NCBI GenBank assembly: GCA_964057225.1
Contig: OZ059896.1
Coordinates: forward strand, 3,968,001 to 4,032,000
DNA: 64,000 nt
From: Auanema rhodensis
Taxonomy: Eukaryota; Nematoda; Chromadorea; Rhabditida; Rhabditidae
Reading direction: 5' to 3'
Positions 53,684 through 64,000 of the stretch are shown piece after piece. The notes under the pieces were generated by a model. That model made no database searches. It saw nothing but the letters and a program-made list of their open reading frames with translations, and was not told where the DNA came from. A program made the translations under genes and the position numbers. Each line of letters begins with the position of its first letter. The stretch's first letter is position 1.

Positions 53684-55438
53684 GCGTTTCTCAATGTAGT
53701 ATAGTGCATTCGATGCGGATTTTTAAGCTGCGTCGATCTGTACTATCAGATTTGCGCTAGCTTGAAAATGCACCGAGATATCAACTGATATAAGTTCACA
53801 CTTATATCCTCGATTTTCACCCTGAAGAATTAATTTTTTCGTTGAATAACATTGTCCATCGTTTTTGCCTCGAAAAAAGGAATCTAAAAACATCTACTTT
53901 TCGCTAAATTATTTTGAAATTTTTCGAAAAAATTTTTGTCAAAATGTTTTTGGAAGCAATTTTGAGTGTACATGGAAACTCAACATACACTATTGCATCA
54001 TTTTTCAAACGATCATAACTAATTTTTGTATTAAGCTTTTCTTAATGTAGTATAGTGCATTCGATGCGGATTTTTAAGCTGCGTTGATCTGTACTATCAG
54101 ATTTGCGCTAGCTTGAAAATGCACCGAGATATCAACTGATATAAGTTCACACTTATATCCTCGATTTTCACCCTGAAGAATTAATTTTTTCGTTGAATTA
54201 CACTGTCCATCGTTTTTGCCTTGAAAAAAGGAATCTAAAAACATCTACTTTTCGCTAAATTATTTTGAAATTTTTCGAAAAAATTTTTGTCAAAATGTTT
54301 TTGGAAGCAATTTTGAGTGTACATGGAAACTCAACATACACTAATGCATCATTTTTCAAACGATCATAACTTATTTTTGTATTAAGCGTTTCTCAAAGTA
54401 GTATAGTGCATTCGATGCGGATTTTTAAGCTGCGTCGATCTGTACTATCAGATTTGCGCTAGCTTGAAAATGCACCGAGATATCAACTGATATAAGTTCA
54501 CACTTATATCCTCGATTTTCACCCTGAAGAATTAATTTTTTCGTTGAATAACATTGTCCATCGTTTTTGCCTCGAAAAAAGGAATCTAAAAACATCTACT
54601 TTTCGCTAAATTATTTTGAAATTTTTCGAAAAAATTTTTGTCAAAATGTTTTTGGAAGCAATTTTGAGTGTACATGGAAACTCAACATACACTATTGCAT
54701 CATTTTTCAAACGATCATAACTAATTTTTGTATTAAGCTTTTCTTAATGTAGTATAGTGCATTCGATGCGGATTTTTAAGCTGCGTCGATCTGTACTATC
54801 AGATTTGCGCTAGCTTGAAAATGCACCGAGATATGAACTGATATAAGTTCACACTTATATCCTCGATTTTCACCCTGAAGAATTAATTTTTTCGTTGAAT
54901 TACATTGTCCATCGTTTTTGCCTTGAAAAAAGGAATCTAAAAACATCTACTTTACGCTATATTATTTTGAAATTTTTCGAAAAAATTTTTGTCAAAATGT
55001 TTTTGGAAGCAATTTTGAGTGTACATGGAAACTCAACATACACTAATGCATCATTTTTCAAACGATCATAACTAATTTTTGTATTAAGCGTTTCTCAATG
55101 TAGTATAGTGCATTCGATGCGGATTTTTAAGCTGCGTCGATCTGTACTATCAGATTTGCGCTAGCTTGAAAATGCACCGAGATATCAACTGATATAAGTT
55201 CACACTTATATCCTCGATTTTCACCCTGAAGAATTAATTTTTTCGTTGAATAACATTGTCCATCGTTTTTGCCTCGAAAAAAGGAATCTAAAAACATCTA
55301 CTTTTCGCTAAATTATTTTGAAATTTTTCGAAAAAATTTTTGTCAAAATGTTTTTGGAAGCAATTTTGAGTGTACATGGAAACTCAACATACACTATTGC
55401 ATCATTTTTCAAACGATCATAACTAATTTTTGTATTAA
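53684..55438 (-). repeat. A2 dimer stretch (702-base steps)
   Basis: Units with CCTCGAAA, CTATTGC and the AAGCTTTTCTTAATG end lie at 53684, 54386 and 55088, exactly two monomers apart. They alternate with units that have CCTTGAAA, AATTACA and CTAATGC. The linked CTATTGC and AAGCTTTTCTT alleles always occur together where checked. Confidence 0.7.
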
Positions 55439-57193
55439 GCTTTTCTTAATGTAGTATAGTGCATTCGATGCGGATTTTTAAGCTGCGTCGATCTGTACTA
55501 TCAGATTTGCGCTAGCTTGAAAATGCACCGAGATATCAACTGATATAAGTTCACACTTATATCCTCGATTTTCACCCTGAAGAATTAATTTTTTCGTTGA
55601 ATAACATTGTCCATCGTTTTTGCCTCGAAAAAAGGAATCTAAAAACATCTACTTTTCGCTAAATTATTTTGAAATTTTTCGAAAAAATTTTTGTCAAAAT
55701 GTTTTTGGAAGCAATTTTGAGTGTACATGGAAACTCAACATACACTAATGCATCATTTTTCAAACGATCATAACTAATTTTTGTATAAAGCGTTTCTCAA
55801 TGTAGTATAGTGCATTCGATGCGGATTTTTAAGCTGCGTCGATCTGTACTATCAGATTTGCGCTAGCTTGAAAATGCACCGAGATATCAACTGATATAAG
55901 TTCACACTTATATCCTCGATTTTCACCCTGAAGAATTAATTTTTTCGTTGAATAACATTGTCCATCGTTTTTGCCTCAAAAAAAGGAATCTAAAAACATC
56001 TACTTTTCGCTAAATTATTTTGAAATTTTTCGAAAAAATTTTTGTCAAAATGTTTTTGGAAGCAATTTTGAGTGTACATGGAAACTCAACATACACTAAT
56101 GCATCATTTTTCAAACGATCATAACTAATTTTTGTATTAAGCGTTTCTCAATGTAGTATAGTGCATTCGATGCGGATTTTTAAGCTGCGTCGATCTGTAC
56201 TATCAGATTTGCGCTAGCTTGAAAATGCACCGAGATATGAACTGATATAAGTTCACACTTATATCCTCGATTTTCACCCTGAAGAATTAATTTTTTCGTT
56301 GAATTACATTGTCCATCGTTTTTGCCTTGAAAAAAGGAATCTAAAAACATCTACTTTTCGCTATATTATTTTGAAATTTTTCGAAAAAATTTTTGTCAAA
56401 ATGTTTTTGGAAGCAATTTTGAGTGTACATGGAAACTCAACATACACTAATGCATCATTTTTCAAACGATCATAACTAATTTTTGTATTAAGCGTTTCTC
56501 AATGTAGTATAGTGCATTCGATGCGGATTTTTAAGCTGCGTCGATCTGTACTATCAGATTTGCGCTAGCTTGAAAATGCACCGAGATATCAACTGATATA
56601 AGTTCACACTTATATCCTCGATTTTCACCCTGAAGAATTAATTTTTTCGTTGAATAACATTGTCCATCGTTTTTGCCTCGAAAAAAGGAATCTAAAAACA
56701 TCTACTTTTCGCTAAATTATTTTGAAATTTTTCGAAAAAATTTTTGTCAAAATGTTTTTGGAAGCAATTTTGAGTGTACATGGAAACTCAACATACACTA
56801 TTGCATCATTTTTCAAACGATCATAACTAATTTTTGTATTAAGCTTTTCTTAATGTAGTATAGTGCATTCGATGCGGATTTTTAAGCTGCGTCGATCTGT
56901 ACTATCAGATTTGCGCTAGCTTGAAAATGCACCGAGATATCAACTGATATAAGTTCACACTTATATCCTCGATTTTCACCCTGAAGAATTAATTTTTTCG
57001 TTGAATAACATTGTCCATCGTTTTTGCCTCGAAAAAAGGAATCTAAAAACATCTACTTTTCGCTAAATTATTTTGAAATTTTTCGAAAAAATTTTTGTCA
57101 AAATGTTTTTGGAAGCAATTTTGAGTGTACATGGAAACTCAACATACACTAATGCATCATTTTTCAAACGATCATAACTAATTTTTGTATAAA
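55088..57193 (-). repeat. A2 higher-order step of 4 monomers (1404 bases)
   Basis: The unit pair at 55088-55789 (AAGCTTTTCTT type followed by the GTATAAAGCG type) is repeated at 56492-57193, offset 1404. The pair at 55439-56140 (GTATAAAGCG, then CCTCAAAA) also repeats the first two units beside the B junction (50525-51226). Confidence 0.6.
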
Positions 57194-60001
57194 GCGTTTC
57201 TCAATGTAGTATAGTGCATTCGATGCGGATTTTTAAGCTGCGTCGATCTGTACTATCAGATTTGCGCTAGCTTGAAAATGCACCGAGATATGAACTGATA
57301 TAAGTTCACACTTATATCCTCGATTTTCACCCTGAAGAATTAATTTTTTCGTTGAATAACATTGTCCATCGTTTTTGCCTCGAAAAAAGGAATCTAAAAA
57401 CATCTACTTTTCGCTAAATTATTTTGAAATTTTTCGAAAAAATTTTTGTCAAAATGTTTTTGGAAGCAATTTTGAGTGTACATGGAAACTCAACATACAC
57501 TAATGCATCATTTTTCAAACGATCATAACTTATTTTTGTATTAAGCGTTTCTCAATGTAGTATAGTGCATTCGATGCGGATTTTTAAGCTGCGTCGATCT
57601 GTACTATCAGATTTGCGCTAGCTTGAAAATGCACCGAGATATCAACTGATATAAGTTCACACTTATATCCTCGATTTTCACCCTGAAGAATTAATTTTTT
57701 CGTTGAATAACATTGTCCATCGTTTTTGCCTCAAAAAAAGGAATCTAAAAACATCTACTTTTCGCTAAATTATTTTGAAATTTTTCGAAAAAATTTTTGT
57801 CAAAATGTTTTTGGAAGCAATTTTGAGTGTACATGGAAACTCAACATACACTATTGCATCATTTTTCAAACGATCATAACTAATTTTTGTATTAAGCTTT
57901 TCTTAATGTAGTATAGTGCATTCGATGCGGATTTTTAAGCTGCGTCGATCTGTACTATCAGATTTGCGCTAGCTTGAAAATGCACCGAGATATGAACTGA
58001 TATAAGTTCACACTTATATCCTCGATTTTCACCCTGAAGAATTAATTTTTTCGTTGAATTACATTGTCCATCGTTTTTGCCTTGAAAAAAGGAATCTAAA
58101 AACATCTACTTTTTGCTAAATTATTTTGAAATTTTTCGAAAAAATTTTTGTCAAAATGTTTTTGGAAGCAATTTTGAGTGTACATGGAAACTCAACATAC
58201 ACTAATGCATCATTTTTCAAACGATCATAACTTATTTTTGTATTAAGCGTTTCTCAATGTAGTATAGTGCATTCGATGCGGATTTTTAAGCTGCGTCGAT
58301 CTGTACTATCAGATTTGCGCTAGCTTGAAAATGCACCGAGATATGAACTGATATAAGTTCACACCTATATCCTCGATTTTCACCCTGAAGAATTAATTTT
58401 TTCGTTGAATAACATTGTCCATCGTTTTTGCCTTGAAAAAAGGAATCTAAAAACATCTACTTTTCGCTAAATTATTTTGAAATTTTTCGAAAAAATTTTT
58501 GTCAAAATGTTTTTGGAAGCAATTTTGAGTGTACATGGAAACTCAACATACACTAATGCATCATTTTTCAAACGATCATAACTTATTTTTGTATTAAGCG
58601 TTTCTCAATGTAGTATAGTGCATTCGATGCGGATTTTTAAGCTGCGTCGATCTGTACTATCAGATTTGCGCTAGCTTGAAAATGCACCGAGATATCAACT
58701 GATATAAGTTCACACCTATATCCTCGATTTTCACCCTGAAGAATTAATTTTTTCGTTGAATAACATTGTCCATCGTTTTTGCCTTGAAAAAAGGAATCTA
58801 AAAACATCTACTTTTTGCTAAATTATTTTGAAATTTTTCGAAAAAATTTTTGTCAAAATGTTTTTGGAAGCAATTTTGAGTGTACATGGAAACTCAACAT
58901 ACACTAATGCATCATTTTTCAAACGATCATAACTTATTTTTGTATTAAGCGTTTCTCAATGTAGTATAGTGCATTCGATGCGGATTTTTAAGCTGCGTCG
59001 ATCTGTACTATCAGATTTGCGCTAGCTTGAAAATGCACCGAGATATGAACTGATATAAGTTCACACTTATATCCTCGATTTTCACCCTGAAGAATTAATT
59101 TTTTCGTTGAATTACATTGTCCATCGTTTTTGCCTTGAAAAAAGGAATCTAAAAACATCTACTTTTCGCTATATTATTTTGAAATTTTTCGAAAAAATTT
59201 TTGTCAAAATGTTTTTGGAAGCAATTTTGAGTGTACATGGAAACTCAACATACACTAATGCATCATTTTTCAAACGATCATAACTAATTTTTGTATTAAG
59301 CGTTTCTCAATGTAGTATAGTGCATTCGATGCGGATTTTTAAGCTGCGTCGATCTGTACTATCAGATTTGCGCTAGCTTGAAAATGCACCGAGATATGAA
59401 CTGATATAAGTTCACACCTATATCCTCGATTTTCACCCTGAAGAATTAATTTTTTCGTTGAATAACATTGTCCATCGTTTTTGCCTTGAAAAAAGGAATC
59501 TAAAAACATCTACTTTTCGCTAAATTATTTTGAAATTTTTCGAAAAAATTTTTGTCAAAATGTTTTTGGAAGCAATTTTGAGTGTACATGGAAACTCAAC
59601 ATACACTAATGCATCATTTTTCAAACGATCATAACTTATTTTTGTATTAAGCGTTTCTCAATGTAGTATAGTGCATTCGATGCGGATTTTTAAGCTGCGT
59701 CGATCTGTACTATCAGATTTGCGCTAGCTTGAAAATGCACCGAGATATCAACTGATATAAGTTCACACTTATATCCTCGATTTTCACCCTGAAGAATTAA
59801 TTTTTTCGTTGAATAACATTGTCCATCGTTTTTGCCTCGAAAAAAGGAATCTAAAAACATCTACTTTTCGCTAAATTATTTTGAAATTTTTCGAAAAAAT
59901 TTTTGTCAAAATGTTTTTGGAAGCAATTTTGAGTGTACATGGAAACTCAACATACACTAATGCATCATTTTTCAAACGATCATAACTTATTTTTGTATTA
60001 A

Positions 60002-61192
60002 GCGTTTCTCAATGTAGTATAGTGCATTCGATGCGGATTTTTAAGCTGCGTCGATCTGTACTATCAGATTTGCGCTAGCTTGAAAATGCACCGAGATATC
60101 AACTGATATAAGTTCACACTTATATCCTCGATTTTCACCCTGAAGAATTAATTTTTTCGTTGAATAACATTGTCCATCGTTTTTGCCTCAAAAAAAGGAA
60201 TCTAAAAACATCTACTTTTCGCTAAATTATTTTGAAATTTTTCGAAAAAATTTTTGTCAAAATGTTTTTGGAAGCAATTTTGAGTGTACATGGAAACTCA
60301 ACATACACTATTGCATCATTTTTCAAACGATCATAACTAATTTTTGTATTAAGCTTTTCTTAATGTAGTATAGTGCATTTGATGCGGATTTTTAAGCTGC
60401 GTCGATCTGTACTATCAGATTTGCGCTAGCTTGAAAATGCACCGAGATATGAACTGATATAAGTTCACACTTATATCCTCGATTTTCACCCTGAAGAATT
60501 AATTTTTTCGTTGAATTACATTGTCCATCGTTTTTGCCTTGAAAAAAGGAATCTAAAAACATCTACTTTTCGCTAAATTATTTTGAAATTTTTCGAAAAA
60601 ATTTTTGTCAAAATGTTTTTGGAAGCAATTTTGAGTGTACATGGAAACTCAACATACACTAATGCATCATTTTTCAAACGATCATAACTTATTTTTGTAT
60701 TAAGCGTTTCTCAATGTAGTATAGTGCATTCGATGCGGATTTTTAAGCTGCGTCGATCTGTACTATCAGATTTGCGCTAGCTTGAAAATGCACCGAGATA
60801 TGAACTGATATAAGTTCACATTTATGTCCTCGATTTTCACCCTGAAGAATTAATTTTTTCGTTGAATTACATTGTCCATCGTTTTTGCCTTGAAAAAAGG
60901 AATCTAAAAACATCTACTTTTCGCTAAATTATTCTGAAATTTTTCGAAAAAATTTTTGTCAAAATGTTTTTGGAAGCAATTTTGAGTGTACATGGAAACT
61001 CAACATACACTAATGCATCATTTTTCAAACGATCATAACTAATTTTTGTATTAAGCGTTTCTCAATGTAGTATAGTGCATTCGATGCGGATTTTTAAGCT
61101 GCGTCGATCTGTACTATCAGATTTGCGCTAGCTTGAAAATGCACCGAGATATCAACTGATATAAGTTCACACCTATATCCTCGATTTTCACC
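60002..61192 (-). repeat. A2 higher-order repeat of 8 monomers (2808 bases), copy 1
   Basis: Rare alleles here recur exactly 2808 bases later: GCATTTGATG at 60375 and 63183, CACATTTAT near 60827 and 63635, and ATTCTGAAAT at 60931 and 63739. The monomer order from 60002 matches that from 62810 to the window end; the unit just upstream does not match. Confidence 0.8.
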
Positions 61193-62809
61193 CTGAAGAA
61201 TTAATTTTTTCGTTGAATAACATTGTCCATCGTTTTTGCCTTGAAAAAAGGAATCTAAAAACATCTACTTTTTGCTAAATTATTTTGAAATTTTTCGAAA
61301 AAATTTTTGTCAAAATGTTTTTGGAAGCAATTTTGAGTGTACATGGAAACTCAACATACACTAATGCATCATTTTTCAAACGATCATAACTTATTTTTGT
61401 ATTAAGCGTTTCTCAATGTAGTATAGTGCATTCGATGCGGATTTTTAAGCTGCGTCGATCTGTACTATCAGATTTGCGCTAGCTTGAAAATGCACCGAGA
61501 TATGAACTGATATAAGTTCACACTTATATCCTCGATTTTCACCCTGAAGAATTAATTTTTTCGTTGAATTACATTGTCCATCGTTTTTGCCTTGAAAAAA
61601 GGAATCTAAAAACATCTACTTTTCGCTATATTATTTTGAAATTTTTCGAAAAAATTTTTGTCAAAATGTTTTTGGAAGCAATTTTGAGTGTACATGGAAA
61701 CTCAACATACACTAATGCATCATTTTTCAAACGATCATAACTAATTTTTGTATTAAGCGTTTCTCAATGTAGTATAGTGCATTCGATGCGGATTTTTAAG
61801 CTGCGTCGATCTGTAATATCAGATTTGCGCTAGCTTGAAAATGCACCGAGATATCAACTGATATAAGTTCACACCTATATCCTCGATTTTCACCCTGAAG
61901 AATTAATTTTTTCGTTGAATAACATTGTCCATCGTTTTTGCCTTGAAAAAAGGAATCTAAAAACATCTACTTTTTGCTAAATTATTTTGAAATTTTTCGA
62001 AAAAATTTTTGTCAAAATGTTTTTGGAAGCAATTTTGAGTGTACATGGAAACTCAACATACACTAATGCATCATTTTTCAAACGATCATAACTTATTTTT
62101 GTATTAAGCGTTTCTCAATGTAGTATAGTGCATTCGATGCGGATTTTTAAGCTGCGTCGATCTGTAATATCAGATTTGCGCTAGCTTGAAAATGCACCGA
62201 GATATCAACTGATATAAGTTCACACCTATATCCTCGATTTTCACCCTGAAGAATTAATTTTTTCGTTGAATAACATTGTCCATCGTTTTTGCCTTGAAAA
62301 AAGGAATCTAAAAACATCTACTTTTTGCTAAATTATTTTGAAATTTTTCGAAAAAATTTTTGTCAAAATGTTTTTGGAAGCAATTTTGAGTGTACATGGA
62401 AACTCAACATACACTAATGCATCATTTTTCAAACGATCATAACTTATTTTTGTATTAAGCGTTTCTCAATGTAGTATAGTGCATTCGATGCGGATTTTTA
62501 AGCTGCGTCGATCTGTACTATCAGATTTGCGCTAGCTTGAAAATGCACCGAGATATCAACTGATATAAGTTCACACCTATATCCTCGATTTTCACCCTGA
62601 AGAATTAATTTTTTCGTTGAATAACATTGTCCATCGTTTTTGCCTTGAAAAAAGGAATCTAAAAACATCTACTTTTCGCTAAATTATTTTGAAATTTTTC
62701 GAAAAAATTTTTGTCAAAATGTTTTTGGAAGCAATTTTGAGTGTACATGGAAACTCAACATACACTATTGCATCATTTTTCAAACGATCATAACTAATTT
62801 TTGTATTAA

Positions 62810-64000
62810 GCTTTTCTTAATGTAGTATAGTGCATTCGATGCGGATTTTTAAGCTGCGTCGATCTGTACTATCAGATTTGCGCTAGCTTGAAAATGCACC
62901 GAGATATCAACTGATATAAGTTCACACTTATATCCTCGATTTTCACCCTGAAGAATTAATTTTTTCGTTGAATAACATTGTCCATCGTTTTTGCCTCAAA
63001 AAAAGGAATTTAAAAACATCTACTTTTCGCTAAATTATTTTGAAATTTTTCGAAAAAATTTTTGTCAAAATGTTTTTGGAAGCAATTTTGAGTGTACATG
63101 GAAACTCAACATACACTATTGCATCATTTTTCAAACGATCATAACTAATTTTTGTATTAAGCTTTTCTTAATGTAGTATAGTGCATTTGATGCGGATTTT
63201 TAAGCTGCGTCGATCTGTACTATCAGATTTGCGCTAGCTTGAAAATGCACCGAGATATGAACTGATATAAGTTCACACTTATATCCTCGATTTTCACCCT
63301 GAAGAATTAATTTTTTCGTTGAATTACATTGTCCATCGTTTTTGCCTTGAAAAAAGGAATCTAAAAACATCTACTTTTCGCTAAATTATTTTGAAATTTT
63401 TCGAAAAAATTTTTGTCAAAATGTTTTTGGAAGCAATTTTGAGTGTACATGGAAACTCAACATACACTAATGCATCATTTTTCAAACGATCATAACTTAT
63501 TTTTGTATTAAGCGTTTCTCAATGTAGTATAGTGCATTCGATGCGGATTTTTAAGCTGCGTCGATCTGTACTATCAGATTTGCGCTAGCTTGAAAATGCA
63601 CCGAGATATGAACTGATATAAGTTCACATTTATATCCTCGATTTTCACCCTGAAGAATTAATTTTTTCGTTGAATTACATTGTCCATCGTTTTTGCCTTG
63701 AAAAAAGGAATCTAAAAACATCTACTTTTCGCTAAATTATTCTGAAATTTTTCGAAAAAATTTTTGTCAAAATGTTTTTGGAAGCAATTTTGAGTGTACA
63801 TGGAAACTCAACATACACTAATGCATCATTTTTCAAACGATCATAACTAATTTTTGTATTAAGCGTTTCTCAATGTAGTATAGTGCATTCGATGCGGATT
63901 TTTAAGCTGCGTCGATCTGTACTATCAGATTTGCGCTAGCTTGAAAATGCACCGAGATATCAACTGATATAAGTTCACACCTATATCCTCGATTTTCACC
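62810..64000 (-). repeat. A2 higher-order repeat of 8 monomers, copy 2 (cut by window end)
   Basis: This partner of 60002-61192 at +2808 is still matching at the last base. Small differences (GGAATTTAAAAAC near 63005, CACATTTATATCC for CACATTTATGTCC) show that the copies have been apart long enough for a few changes. Confidence 0.8.

Larger units (their letters stand above)
50526..64000 (-). repeat. Satellite A array, subfamily A2, inverted (351-base monomer, about 38 units)
   Basis: GCGTTTCTC landmarks at 50525, 50876 and so on to 63863 are exactly 351 apart (38 units, no net length change). The reverse complement aligns along its whole length with A1 but has about fifteen fixed or nearly fixed differences. 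These include CTCAAA for CTCAAC, TTTTTTCG for TTTTCCCG, TTTAGCGAAAAG for TTTCACAAAAAG, GGCAAAAACG for GACAAAGACG, GATAGTACAG for GATAACACAG and GAGAAACGCTT for GGGAAACACTC (all given in A1 sense). It runs past the right edge of the window. A 61-residue open frame recurs in some units only and is not a gene. Confidence 0.97.

Noticed and set aside
51759-63176. 61-residue open frames in some A2 units (MPQKKESKNIY... or MPRKKESKNIY...)
   Set aside because: They are present only in units with the CTCGAAA or CTCAAAA allele plus the AAGCTTTTCTTAA end; most A2 units lack the start or read on differently. They lie on the strand opposite to the A1 frames relative to the monomer, so the two frame sets are unrelated by-products.
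1-64000. CRISPR array or other prokaryotic direct-repeat system
   Set aside because: The units are 176 and 351 bases with no repeat-spacer alternation, no cas-like genes and no coding DNA. Variation is scattered substitution, not unique spacers.
1-64000. Transposable elements or retroviral remnants
   Set aside because: No terminal repeats, target-site duplications, reverse transcriptase or transposase reading frames, or poly-A tails were seen. Every base is accounted for by the A or B monomer, including both junctions.
1-64000. Telomeric repeats, rRNA or tRNA genes, histone or other tandem gene clusters
   Set aside because: No TTAGG, TTAGGG or similar short repeats, no tRNA A/B-box pair in a cloverleaf, and no rRNA-like stretches. 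The monomers are non-coding and AT-rich.

Overview
The window holds no gene that I can support. It is wall-to-wall satellite DNA: three head-to-tail tandem arrays built from two unrelated, AT-rich monomer families. This implies a eukaryotic nuclear genome and a heterochromatic, probably centromeric or pericentromeric, block. The long AT-rich monomers of 176 and 351 bases, rich in short dyads, are of a kind common in insects and other arthropods. I do not recognise either sequence, so any assignment below 'eukaryote' is a guess.

Layout. (1) Positions 1 to about 7093: satellite A, subfamily A1, period exactly 351, about 20 units, here called + orientation. (2) About 7094 to 50525: satellite B, period 176, about 247 units, all in one orientation. 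(3) About 50526 to 64000: satellite A again, subfamily A2, period exactly 351, about 38 units, in the OPPOSITE orientation to A1. Both ends of the window fall inside A arrays, so both A arrays continue outwards. The block is A1> B> <A2: two inverted satellite arms around a 43 kb core of another satellite.

Period lengths are very strictly kept. By following one fixed landmark through each array I find no net length change over 18 successive A1 units (315 to 6633), none over 38 A2 units (50525 to 63863), and a single extra base over 246 B units (one A in the A-run at 13308-13313). Variation is nearly all substitution, and it is confined to a few recurrent sites that combine into many haplotypes. 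Those haplotypes repeat in order, giving higher-order repeats (HORs) of several sizes: 10 monomers (1760 bases) at the left of B, an 18-monomer offset (3168) in 16-22 kb, about 14 monomers (2464) in 23-30 kb, 10 monomers (1760) again at 30-33 kb, dimers (352) in 35-38 and 42-46 kb, and 5-monomer steps (880) near 48-50 kb. A2 shows 702, 1404 and 2808 base steps. A1 shows a 3510 base step.

Both families carry dense short dyads. Each B monomer has a 13-base near-palindrome CATGGTTACCATG, a 10-base palindrome TTCACGTGAA, a second CACGTG inside ATCACGTG, and an AT-rich inverted repeat. A has 8-base-arm hairpins. The short 61-63 residue open frames that recur once per A monomer are by-products of the repeat and are not annotated as genes. 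No rRNA, tRNA, transposon, CRISPR, telomere repeat or unique sequence was seen.
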